Shown here: positions 25,678 to 32,764 of the stretch, one piece after another | How positions within the stretch are numbered: the stretch's first letter is position 1 | How the letters are laid out: each line of letters begins with the position of its first letter | Assembly: GCF_000527095.1 (NCBI RefSeq) | Contig: NZ_AZUN01000001.1 | Coordinates: forward strand, 1,860,001 to 1,924,000 | DNA: 64,000 nt | Reading direction: 5' to 3' | Source of the DNA: Methylomicrobium lacus LW14 | GTDB taxonomy: Bacteria; Pseudomonadota; Gammaproteobacteria; Methylococcales; Methylomonadaceae | The notes under the pieces: generated by a model | Told to the model about the DNA's origin: nothing | Seen by the model: only the letters and a program-made list of their open reading frames with translations | Database searches by the model: none | Made by a program: the position numbers and the translations under genes

Positions 25678-26136
25678 ATGTTTCGTATTTTCAACTGGCA
25701 ACAACTGACGATGACTATCGGCCTGTCCCTATACTTCGCTTCTGCGATCGCAGCCGACCTCGACCCCAAGGCCATATCGATCAAACTGCCGGACCAAATA
25801 AAATGGGTCGCCAACCCCAGCGGCTCGGAAAGCGCAGTGCTGGTCGGCGATCCGTCCAAGCCCGGCCTGTATGTGGTGCTGAACAAATGGAAAGCCCACC
25901 ACAACAGCAAGCCGCATTCGCACCCGAACGACCGCTTCATCACCGTGATTTCCGGCACCTGGTGGGTCGGCACCGGCAGAGATTACAATCCGGACACGTT
26001 GAAACCGGTGCCGGCCGGCAGCTTCGTCACCCACTACGGAGGCGAAATCCACTATGACGGCGCCAAGGATGAAGACACGATTTTGCAGATCGTCGGCATC
26101 GGTCCGGCCACATCTAAACCCGCTCCGGCGAAGTAG
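25678..26136 (+). CDS. small exported cupin-fold protein
   Basis: This 152-residue protein has a signal peptide ending in AIAA and one cupin domain. The metal-binding region reads HHNSKPHSHPNDRFITVISGTWWVG, with the usual Glu replaced by Asp/Arg, and the second motif is THYGGEIHYDGAKDE. The mature part has neither Met nor Cys. ATG 25678 has CAGGAGA upstream; an ATG at 25576 in the same frame would precede the signal peptide and is rejected. It follows the arylsulfotransferase-like gene by 108 bases and is probably co-expressed. Function is unknown. Confidence 0.8.
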   Translation: MFRIFNWQQLTMTIGLSLYFASAIAADLDPKAISIKLPDQIKWVANPSGSESAVLVGDPSKPGLYVVLNKWKAHHNSKPHSHPNDRFITVISGTWWVGTGRDYNPDTLKPVPAGSFVTHYGGEIHYDGAKDEDTILQIVGIGPATSKPAPAK

Positions 26137-26204
26137 CAATCATGGTAGCCGGAAAGCTAAACCCGCATTTTCAATACAGAACGTTTAAGGCGGCACACAT
26201 GGCA

Positions 26205-26233
26205 TTGACAATGTGTAGCCATAAGGCTACAGT
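26205..26233 (+). promoter_or_regulatory. sigma-70 promoter of the toxin-antitoxin remnant
   Basis: TTGACA and TACAGT are separated by 17 bases, a near-consensus promoter. The start point would fall at or next to the toxin ATG at 26240, so the transcript may be leaderless. Confidence 0.7.
26214..26231. promoter_or_regulatory. operator palindrome inside the toxin-antitoxin promoter
   Basis: TGTAGCC-ATAA-GGCTACA is a perfect 7-bp dyad lying in the promoter spacer and overlapping the -10 hexamer. This is the expected place for autoregulation by the antitoxin. Confidence 0.75.
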
Positions 26234-26239
26234 TATCCC

Positions 26240-26353
26240 ATGATTGAAATTCGTAAAACCGACCTCTTCGCTCAATGGCTCGACGGCCTGCGCGACCTTC
26301 AAGCAAGGGCTCGAATTCAAGCCAGGATTGCACGACTCGCAGGTAATCTTTAG
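26240..26353 (+). pseudogene. truncated HI1419-type (RelE/HigB superfamily) toxin
   Basis: The frame encodes 37 residues starting MIEIRKTDLFAQWLDGLRD and ending ARIARLAGNL before a stop. This is the N-terminal third of the addiction-module killer protein family, whose members are about 95-105 residues. The central and C-terminal parts that carry the RNase core are missing. The end LAGNL could be the natural C-terminus joined after an in-frame deletion. The stop overlaps the ribosome site of the antitoxin gene that starts 11 bases later, so the operon layout is preserved. The product should be non-toxic. Confidence 0.75.
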
Positions 26354-26364
26354 GAGTAACCGCC

Positions 26365-26661
26365 ATGAACAAAACCATTACCACTCCCTATGACGTAGCC
26401 GAACATCTCAGAACCCCGGAGGAGATGGCGGCCTATCTTGAGGCATGTTTTGAAGAGGCAGGCGGAGATGCGGCGTTCATTGCCAAAGCACTTGGGGATA
26501 TTGCTCGCGCCAAGGGTATGTCACAGGTTGCCCGCGATGCGGGGTTGTCCCGTGAAAGCCTCTACAAGGCACTTTCCGGCGAGCGCAGCCCCGACTTTGA
26601 CACCATCCTCAAAGTTATCGGGGCGCTTGGGCTAAAACTGCATGCCAAGCCTGCCGCTTAA
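26365..26661 (+). CDS. HI1420-type antitoxin (Xre-like DNA-binding protein)
   Basis: The intact 98-residue protein has an N-terminal DVAEHLRTPEEMAAYLEACFEEAGGD and a helix-turn-helix (MSQVARDAGLSRESLYKALSGERSPDFDTILKVIGALGLKL), matching the addiction-module antidote family that pairs with HI1419-type killers. It would bind the palindrome at 26214-26231. The toxin gene in front of it is truncated, so the antitoxin is now an orphan that may still act as a repressor or neutralise related toxins elsewhere. The ribosome site GGAG overlaps the toxin stop. Confidence 0.88.
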   Translation: MNKTITTPYDVAEHLRTPEEMAAYLEACFEEAGGDAAFIAKALGDIARAKGMSQVARDAGLSRESLYKALSGERSPDFDTILKVIGALGLKLHAKPAA

Positions 26662-26680
26662 TTAATGGCTGCAAGTTCCT

Positions 26681-26711
26681 AAAAAACGGGTTGAGGAATA
26701 TCCCCAACCCG
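26681..26711 (-). terminator. rho-independent terminator of the adhesin/TonB gene cluster
   Basis: On the minus strand CGGGTTGGGGA and its partner CCTCAACCCG form a stem followed by six T residues. It lies about 150 bases beyond the stop of the coiled-coil gene and is nearly identical in design to the terminator at 19832-19866. Confidence 0.85.
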
Positions 26712-26732
26712 CCACAAGAGCACTCAAACCAA

Positions 26733-26834
26733 GCGGGACGGGATTTGCAATCCCGTCCCCACCGTTTTGAAGCTTCTTGATGCCTTAAACCGCGCAGAAA
26801 CCCTGCGGACGGGGCAACATGCCCCGTCCGGCGA
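26733..26834. repeat. paired-hairpin repeat, copy 1
   Basis: Hairpin GGGACGGGATT/AATCCCGTCCC (26735-26759) is followed after a spacer by CCCTGCGGAC and hairpin GGACGGGGCA/TGCCCCGTCC (26807-26829). The same arrangement recurs at 29466, 49636 and 58418. Confidence 0.85.
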
Positions 26835-26856
26835 AAAACTTATGGGACGATTGATG

Positions 26857-27555
26857 CTATTCAGCACTGCCGTCCGCCCGCTTCAATTCGCTTTCAAACG
26901 ACGTCACCTTCAGATCTTGCAGGCGGAATTGATAAGCCTCGGCCACATTCTCGGCTTCAACCTGCCCTATCCCGGTAAACGGCTCCGCCTCGGCAAGCTT
27001 GTCCAAAATGCCCTTGCTCTGGTATTTATCGATGATTTCGCGATTGACCGCGATCAATGATTTATTGTTTGCGCTGCATTGACCGATCCATTTTTCACGC
27101 TCCTGGACGGCCGCAACCAACAGTTGATTGTCGCTTTGAATCGCTTTGGCCTGCGCCACGATTTCCTTGAGTTTGTCTTGAAGATTGCGTTCCCTCGTAC
27201 CGGCCCGTTGCAGTTGTTCTTGCAGCGAGCCGTTGTCTCTCCGCGAGTCTTCCAGTCCGGCCCGGTACTGTTCGACCTGGCCCTTCAAGGGCTCAAGCTG
27301 CGCAACCTCGCTGCGCAGCTTTTCCGCCTCGTCTCCGAGCGCTTTTTTTTCCGCTTCGAGCGCGGCTTTTTCCTCGCTTAGTTGCCGCAGCATGCCCTGG
27401 GCTTTGCGCAAGGCCTGCGCCGCCGCATCGCTCTGCTTGGGCGCCGCCTGGATTTCCAGGCTCCAGGCCATCGCCGCCAAACAAAGCAGCCACGGCAGAG
27501 CGCCCTTGGCGGCACCGCGTCGCCGCCTGCTTTCAGGATTCAAAAATAGACTCAT
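26857..27555 (-). CDS. exported coiled-coil protein of unknown function
   Basis: The 232-residue protein has a signal or anchor segment (GALPWLLCLAAMAWSLEIQAA). A long coiled coil runs from about residue 45 to 170 (KAQGMLRQLSEEKAALEAEKKAL, then repeated Leu/Glu/Gln heptads), and a short C-terminal domain contains GIGQVEAENVAEAYQFRLQDLK. I do not recognise a family. The start at ATG 27555 follows the porin stop by 11 bases; an ATG at 27798 would overlap the porin gene by over 200 bases. It is the last gene of the cluster, suggesting a periplasmic scaffold or partner for the porin/TonB components. Confidence 0.75.
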   Translation of the reverse strand: MSLFLNPESRRRRGAAKGALPWLLCLAAMAWSLEIQAAPKQSDAAAQALRKAQGMLRQLSEEKAALEAEKKALGDEAEKLRSEVAQLEPLKGQVEQYRAGLEDSRRDNGSLQEQLQRAGTRERNLQDKLKEIVAQAKAIQSDNQLLVAAVQEREKWIGQCSANNKSLIAVNREIIDKYQSKGILDKLAEAEPFTGIGQVEAENVAEAYQFRLQDLKVTSFESELKRADGSAE

Positions 27556-27566
27556 TGGATGTCCCC

Positions 27567-29396
27567 TTAGAAACGCACATTCAAATCGACTGCGGCGGTG
27601 TCGATACTCAACTTCGGCCCATCGATCGAATCGGTGCTGCTCCAGCGCAGGTTGACCCAGGTATTTCTGGCCAGCCCGTAGCTGCCGCCGATCCACCAGC
27701 CTTTGGCGTCGGTGCCGCCGCCATGGAACAGCGATTCGGTAAACGCATCCAGCACCGCGTCGCGCTCTATGTAACGGTAGGCGAGGAAAACGTTCCAATC
27801 CATGAAACGCCTGATGTCCGGATCGCCGACATCCATCCGGATCTGAAAGGCATCGGTTTGATCGCTATTGTCCGCCAGCAGCCCCGGAAACTCCCGTTCG
27901 ATACGGGCCGCGTCATAGCCGACATTTTTCGCGTAATCGGCCGTCAGCACGACATGGGTGCCCGAGAAATCGATGTCGTAGATGCCGGTCAGGTTGAATA
28001 TCCTGAAATCCGAGGCGAGGCCGTACAAGCAGCCCTGGCCGATGGCGCTTTGCGCATTCGTGCAGCGAGGGTTGAAACCGTCGTTGACATTGATCGGCAC
28101 CATCGAATTGCCTTTCTGGATAAATTCGGGCGCCGTCCAGTCGTTTTCGAAACTGCCGCGCGCATTAGGCCGGGCGCGAACGTTTTTGTAGCCGTAATAG
28201 GCGGCGGCGACTTTCAGACGGGATGAATCCTGCACCAGCCAGTCGGCGCCGATTTGACCGCCAAACAGCCATTTGTCGGACGTCGAAAGATTGATTTCCT
28301 GGATCGGAAAGACGCCTAAGGTGGCGAAAACGGTGTCCGGCGTTTGCGGGCCGAAGTTGATGCCGGAGCGGCCGCCGAGATCGTTGGTCAATGCCGCTTT
28401 ATAAGATTTGACCCTGGAGGAGTCCTGGTTGAAGCGATAGCGGAAGGTTCCGGCAAAACCCTGGAAGCTTAAATCGGGATCGTACACCACGTCGGTGGAA
28501 ACCCAGGGATTCGCGAAGCGGCCGCCATAGAGCGTAAACCAGTCATTGCCCTTTTTATCGACGAAGTCATATTGCAGAAAACCCCGATCGATCGCAAATT
28601 CGAAGGATTGCCCGGTATTGCCCAAGGCCTGGTCATTGGATACCGGGTTTCTGATGTTGCTGGTCGCCAGCCGGAGGCCCGCTTTCAAATGATCGGCGAT
28701 CTTCATGTCCAAACCGAGGCGGAAGCGTTCCGAGAAGCGAAACCGGTCCTTCGTGGTATTCAGGAATTCCTTGCCATGGCTGCGCGCCGCCTCATGGCCG
28801 CCCTCCTCATTGATGGCCAGATAATCGAGCAGCGCCCCGTTATCCTCCTGGAAGAAATCATCGGCCCCGCGCACACGCATGTCGAAAGTCAGTTTGGTAT
28901 TGGCGACCCATTCCGGTAACGCCCCCGGGATTCCCCAGTGCTCTTCCTTGGCGTCCGCCTTGACATCCTTGACGACCTCCTCTTTCAAATCGGCGCGCAC
29001 CTGTTGCCTGATTTCTTCCTTGACGAATTCAGGCACATAACCGACATACACCGATTTAGATTTGCCGGCCCCAGCCCCCGGGCCTTTCTCGGCCGCCGCG
29101 GCGTTGTCCGCCAACTGCTCTTCCGCTTGTTCCTTGACCAGCTGCTGTTTGGCTTCCGTTTGCGCTTTTGCCTTCGCCTTATTGATCAGACGTTCCGCCT
29201 TGTTTTTATCCAGCAGGCCTTGCTCGACGAACAGCTCGACCAGATTGACCGCGGTGTTTTTCAGCTCCAGCAACTCTTCGCGCTCGCCGTCCATCTGCTT
29301 TTTGAGTTTCAGAAGATCCTCTTTGTCATCGGCCATCGCGGGCGACAGAAAAGCGCCCGCCAATACGGCGGCCAGGGTATTTCTTACAACAATCAT
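27567..29396 (-). CDS. putative outer-membrane porin with N-terminal coiled coil
   Basis: This 609-residue protein has a signal peptide (LAAVLAGAFLSPAMA). A charged coiled-coil segment (about 25-100, with KLKKQMDGEREELLELKNTAVNLVELF and LLDKNKAERLINKAKAKAQ) precedes a beta-barrel that ends in VDLNVRF. It matches the putative-porin family whose barrels carry an N-terminal periplasmic helix. Barrel strands such as FTLYGGRFANPW and KWLFGGQIGADW are evident. Two Cys lie in one loop (CTNAQSAIGQGC). It lies downstream of tonB-exbD and upstream of a coiled-coil gene and may be the outer-membrane partner of that energised system. Confidence 0.82.
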   Translation of the reverse strand: MIVVRNTLAAVLAGAFLSPAMADDKEDLLKLKKQMDGEREELLELKNTAVNLVELFVEQGLLDKNKAERLINKAKAKAQTEAKQQLVKEQAEEQLADNAAAAEKGPGAGAGKSKSVYVGYVPEFVKEEIRQQVRADLKEEVVKDVKADAKEEHWGIPGALPEWVANTKLTFDMRVRGADDFFQEDNGALLDYLAINEEGGHEAARSHGKEFLNTTKDRFRFSERFRLGLDMKIADHLKAGLRLATSNIRNPVSNDQALGNTGQSFEFAIDRGFLQYDFVDKKGNDWFTLYGGRFANPWVSTDVVYDPDLSFQGFAGTFRYRFNQDSSRVKSYKAALTNDLGGRSGINFGPQTPDTVFATLGVFPIQEINLSTSDKWLFGGQIGADWLVQDSSRLKVAAAYYGYKNVRARPNARGSFENDWTAPEFIQKGNSMVPINVNDGFNPRCTNAQSAIGQGCLYGLASDFRIFNLTGIYDIDFSGTHVVLTADYAKNVGYDAARIEREFPGLLADNSDQTDAFQIRMDVGDPDIRRFMDWNVFLAYRYIERDAVLDAFTESLFHGGGTDAKGWWIGGSYGLARNTWVNLRWSSTDSIDGPKLSIDTAAVDLNVRF

Positions 29397-29435
29397 CGTT
29401 ATTCTCGGTGATATTTAAAATTATTGATTTGCTCG

Positions 29436-29457
29436 TTCCCAAGCTCCAGCTTGGGAA
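29436..29457. repeat. 22-bp palindromic repeat
   Basis: TTCCCAAGCT-CC-AGCTTGGGAA forms a perfect 10-bp stem just upstream of the porin gene. Similar palindromes are widespread interspersed repeats in proteobacteria. Confidence 0.7.
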
Positions 29458-29465
29458 TGCCGAAC

Positions 29466-29567
29466 GCGGGACAGGGTTTTTAACTCCGTCCCCATCGTTT
29501 CGGCGTTGCTGCTATGTTGAAGCTTCGTCGAAACCCTGCGGACGGGGCAACATGCCCCGTCCGGCGA
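29466..29567. repeat. paired-hairpin repeat, copy 2
   Basis: A degenerate first hairpin (GGGACAGGGTT with AACTCCGTCCC) is followed after a spacer by ACCCTGCGGAC and the second hairpin GGACGGGGCA/TGCCCCGTCC. It lies between tonB and the porin gene. Confidence 0.85.
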
Positions 29568-29590
29568 GGCGGCCGTTAAATACCCTTGAT

Positions 29591-29662
29591 GTAGGGTGGA
29601 TAAGCGCAGCGCATCAACCCAATGTGCGCCCGATGGCGGATGCGCTCTGCTTATCCGCACTA
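29591..29662. repeat. GGGTGGATAAGCG-type palindromic repeat, imperfect copy
   Basis: GTAGGGTGGATAAGCGCAGC starts one arm and the complementary arm ends near 29662 with several mismatches. A perfect copy is at 32658-32729. Confidence 0.7.
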
Positions 29663-29673
29663 GCATTGGGTTG

Positions 29674-30345
29674 TTAAATTCTTGACGTGACCTTGATCTT
29701 CAGCGGTTGCGGCATGTTGTCCGGCGGCGATTTCGCTAAGGAAAAGTGCAGTTTCGGCAAGGCCTCGCGAATGCTTTGGTCCACGTCGGACTTGCCGCTG
29801 CCCGAGGCGAGTTCGGTGCGCTCTATCCGGCCGTCCTTCCCCATCCAGACATTCAGCAATACGCTGTAAGCCGCCTTGCCGGCGCTGGTGTCGGCCAGCA
29901 GCCCCTGCAACTCGTCGTCCAGGCGGCGTTTGACCTGACCGCCATACCAGAGAATCGCGCTGCCGCCGCTGCCGCCCAAAAGCCCCCGGCCCCCCTTCTT
30001 GCCGACCAGTCCGAAACCGTCCGACCCGGCCCCACCCTCGGCGTCCACGCCCAGTTCCTCGCCCGGCGGTTGTTCCGCCTCATCGGGTGCGGGTGCCGGT
30101 TCTTCCTCGGGCTCCGGTTCAGGGACTTTTTCCGGCTCGGGTTCGGGCTCCGGCGGTTTCTGTTCCGGCGGCGGGGGCGGCGGAGGCGGCGGCTGAAGCA
30201 CGGTGATCTGTTGCACCTGCTTCTTCGCCTGCAGCGGTTTTTCGAACAGCCCCTGGATGTAGTAGACGCCGACCGCAATCAGCAGGGTCAGGACGCCGCC
30301 GATGATCAGCGGGAGCCGTTTCAGCCATTTCTTGCGTTGATCCAT
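29674..30345 (-). CDS. TonB-family energy transducer
   Basis: This 223-residue protein has a single N-terminal membrane helix (LPLIIGGVLTLLIAVGVYYI) and a run of nine prolines near residue 52. A Pro/Glu-rich periplasm-spanning segment and a Gly-rich linker follow, then a C-terminal domain (LLNVWMGKDGRIERTELASGSG) typical of TonB-like proteins. It starts five bases after exbD, so exbB-fusion, exbD and tonB form a Ton-type motor set. Its partners are probably encoded nearby (porin, coiled-coil protein, adhesin system or the TonB receptor at 20924). Confidence 0.88.
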   Translation of the reverse strand: MDQRKKWLKRLPLIIGGVLTLLIAVGVYYIQGLFEKPLQAKKQVQQITVLQPPPPPPPPPEQKPPEPEPEPEKVPEPEPEEEPAPAPDEAEQPPGEELGVDAEGGAGSDGFGLVGKKGGRGLLGGSGGSAILWYGGQVKRRLDDELQGLLADTSAGKAAYSVLLNVWMGKDGRIERTELASGSGKSDVDQSIREALPKLHFSLAKSPPDNMPQPLKIKVTSRI

Positions 30346-30350
30346 AACCC

Positions 30351-30755
30351 TTACTTCACCAGTTTCTGCGTCACCAGGCCCAGCTGGCTGATTTCGAGCC
30401 GCGTCACCACATCGAGCACCTCGATCACCTTTTCATACTGGATCGAGGCATCGGCCTTCAGCACGACCGGCAGGTCCGGTGTCGCCGCCTTGTACTGCGC
30501 GAGCCGGGTTTCCAGTTCCTGGATCGAGACCGGGTAGGTATCGAGATAGATCGTGCCGTCCGGGGCAATCGAAATCGCCTTGGTTTTAGGCTTGGATAAC
30601 GACGGCGTGCTGCTGGCTTTCGGCAGGTTAACCGTGATGCCCTGCACCGTCGCCGTCGTCATGATGATGAAGATCAGCAGCAGCACGTAGGCCACGTCGA
30701 GCATCGGCGTGATGTTGATGTCATCGTAGACTTTGCCTTCCTCTCCTACTTTCAT
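30351..30755 (-). CDS. exbD: ExbD/TolR-family motor protein
   Basis: The 134-residue protein has the ExbD layout: a short cytoplasmic start, one membrane helix with the essential Asp (NITPMLDVAYVLLLIFIIM) and a small periplasmic domain (PDGTIYLDTYPVSIQELETRLAQY, VVLKADASIQYEKVIEVLDVV). Its ATG overlaps the stop of the DUF2341-ExbB fusion by four bases, which implies translational coupling. With the fusion and TonB it would convert proton motive force into mechanical work at the envelope. Confidence 0.93.
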   Translation of the reverse strand: MKVGEEGKVYDDINITPMLDVAYVLLLIFIIMTTATVQGITVNLPKASSTPSLSKPKTKAISIAPDGTIYLDTYPVSIQELETRLAQYKAATPDLPVVLKADASIQYEKVIEVLDVVTRLEISQLGLVTQKLVK

Positions 30756-32590
30756 GACTGCGTGGCCCTTTGCCGGTCGGCACTGCGTAACGAGACGATC
30801 GCCAGAAACTCGTCGGTGAAGACGTGCATGTCGGCGGTCACGTCCTTGATTCGGGTCAACAAATAGTTGTAGGCGAATAGCGCCGGAATCGCGACCGCAA
30901 GCCCCGCGACCGTCGCCAGCAGCGCGCCGGAAATGCCGGGCGCGATTGAATTGATATTGACGTCGCCGGACGCCGCGATTACCGCGAAGGTGATCATGAC
31001 CCCGAGCACGGTGCCGAGCAGTCCGAGGAAGGGGCCGCCGGAGATCGCTATCGTCAACAGCACCATGTTCTTGTTCAGTTTCTGACCTTCCCTAACGACC
31101 GCCGCATCCAGACGGGCGCGCACCACATTCAGCGCTTCCGCGGATAGCACCGCGTTGGCGCCGCCGAAATGGTGGTTCAGTTCCTGTACGCCGGCATGAT
31201 AGATGTGATAAATCGGCGAACCCTGGAAATGATCGTGTTTGCCGGCGACCGCCGCCAGAAACTCCGATTGTTCGTTATCGCGCTCATCCTCGGTTTCTTC
31301 CGCGTCCAGCTGGCCTAGATTGGTGGTAGAAATCGTTCGGTATTGCGCCAGGAAGTCTTCGTTTTCCTTGCGGGCCCGGTTCAGGGTCAGGGTCTTGCCG
31401 ACCATCACCAAGAGGCTGATCACGAACATCACGCCGCACAACGCGATCACCACCCAGCCGTCGACGGTCAGGCTTTGCAGGATGATCGCGAAGTAATTCA
31501 GATCGTCGCCGGAGCCTGAGGATTCGTCCTGGCCGAAATTGAGCACCGCGAAATCGGGGCTCTGGCTGCGGAATTGCAGCTTGATCCAGTCCGCGCTGCG
31601 CGCCTGCTTCGCAACCTGCGCCTCATCGACGAGGCCGCTCAGGTTCTGGCCCTGCTCGTTGCCGCCTAAAGAAACGGACGGCGTCATCGCGGCCAGCTGG
31701 ATCGGCGTCGTGCCGACAGCTTGCCCGTTCAGGTAAAGCTCCAGCGCATCCTTTCTGGCGATAACCGCCAGATGCTGCCACTTCGCCGGATCGACGTTCG
31801 CCGCGGCGGTCTGCTGGGCGACGCCTCCGCCCTGGTAGCGGGCGATCGCGGAGGTGCCCTGCACGACCAGCTCGATGCGCCCGGCCGCATCCTTCGCTTC
31901 AAACAACGTGGCGTTCGTCTGGGCCTGGTCGATCTTGATCCAGGCGCTGAAAGTCAGGCCGCTGTCGGGCGTGATCGCGAGCGCCGGATTCGCATTGACC
32001 GTGATGCCGCCCTGACCGTCGAATTTGGCCGCCGCCCCGATGAAACCGGCTGGATCGACGGCCGCCTTCGAGCTGGCCGCATGCAGCGCATAGGCGGTGG
32101 CATCCTGCGGCAAGGCCTCGCCTTCCCGAAAATGAAAGACCAGCGCCTGATTCACGTCATAAAGGCCCTGCGCATCGGAGCCGTCCGCCGCAGCCGCGTT
32201 GCCGTAATACATCGAGAAACTGTCGGTACTGACGCCGCCGCGAACGACCGGCACCTTGACCCAGACCAGGCCGAGTTCGGTCAAGGCATCGATCTTTTCG
32301 ACCTGATGCTTCAGCGCGGTCTTGTCGTCCAGCATGAAGCGCACGTCCTTGCCGTTCTCCGCCAGATCGAGAAAAAAGCCGAAATTGCCGGTATGCAGAC
32401 GCACCAGCAATGGAAAGTCATTCAGGGTTTCCTGAATATCGGCGCCGGTCGCTCCGGCATCGACGCTGAATTGCTTACGCGATTTCCATTCGTCGTTCCA
32501 CCACGCCTGCGCGCAGAGCGGAATCAGGATAAGAGCCAGTCCCAGGCGGAAACGGCCGATAAGAGATTTGTTCATTGAAAATAAACTCAT
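30752..32590 (-). CDS. DUF2341 / LamG-like / ExbB (MotA-TolQ-ExbB channel) fusion
   Basis: This 612-residue protein joins an exported sensory-type part to a proton channel. After the signal peptide come DUF2341 (WWNDEWKSRKQFSVDAG, DFPLLVRLHTGNF), a concanavalin/LamG-like domain (about 150-340, with LTFSAWIKIDQAQTNATLFEA and WQHLAVIARKDALELYLNG), then a membrane helix (VVIALCGVMFVISLLVMVG). The ExbB core follows, with two helices around GGPFLGLLGTVLGVMITFAVI and SGALLATVAGLAVAIPALFAYNYL. Normal ExbB lacks the first two domains. ATG 32590 is chosen for its AGGA upstream. It follows the TpsA adhesin gene and couples into exbD and tonB. Confidence 0.9.
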   Translation of the reverse strand: MSLFSMNKSLIGRFRLGLALILIPLCAQAWWNDEWKSRKQFSVDAGATGADIQETLNDFPLLVRLHTGNFGFFLDLAENGKDVRFMLDDKTALKHQVEKIDALTELGLVWVKVPVVRGGVSTDSFSMYYGNAAAADGSDAQGLYDVNQALVFHFREGEALPQDATAYALHAASSKAAVDPAGFIGAAAKFDGQGGITVNANPALAITPDSGLTFSAWIKIDQAQTNATLFEAKDAAGRIELVVQGTSAIARYQGGGVAQQTAAANVDPAKWQHLAVIARKDALELYLNGQAVGTTPIQLAAMTPSVSLGGNEQGQNLSGLVDEAQVAKQARSADWIKLQFRSQSPDFAVLNFGQDESSGSGDDLNYFAIILQSLTVDGWVVIALCGVMFVISLLVMVGKTLTLNRARKENEDFLAQYRTISTTNLGQLDAEETEDERDNEQSEFLAAVAGKHDHFQGSPIYHIYHAGVQELNHHFGGANAVLSAEALNVVRARLDAAVVREGQKLNKNMVLLTIAISGGPFLGLLGTVLGVMITFAVIAASGDVNINSIAPGISGALLATVAGLAVAIPALFAYNYLLTRIKDVTADMHVFTDEFLAIVSLRSADRQRATQS

Positions 32591-32635
32591 AAAAATTGAA
32601 TCCTGGTTAAATATCGTTCCCACGCTACTTCATTG

Positions 32636-32662
32636 CCTACTGTGAAAGCCTTTCACAGTAGG
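32636..32662. repeat. 13-bp perfect inverted repeat
   Basis: CCTACTGTGAAAG and its exact complement flank a single C. It overlaps the left edge of the larger palindrome at 32658-32729. Confidence 0.75.
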
Positions 32663-32729
32663 GTGGATAAGCGAAGCGCATCCACCAATATGCGCCCGCT
32701 GGTGGATGCGCTTCGCTTATCCACCCTAC
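32658..32729. repeat. perfect 29-bp inverted repeat between TpsA and ExbB-fusion genes
   Basis: The arms at 32658-32686 and 32701-32729 are exact complements (outer end GTAGGGTGGATAAGCG) around a 14-base loop. This is the intact form of the repeat seen at 29591-29662. In the operon transcript it would form a very stable hairpin just after the adhesin stop codon. Confidence 0.85.
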
Positions 32730-32764
32730 GCAGGCAAGTCATGAATCGGAAAGCATTTTTAATC

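Noticed and set aside
26157..26384. Minus-strand 75-codon frame over the toxin remnant
   Set aside because: It overlaps a well-supported promoter, operator and toxin/antitoxin pair on the other strand and has no ribosome site or family match.
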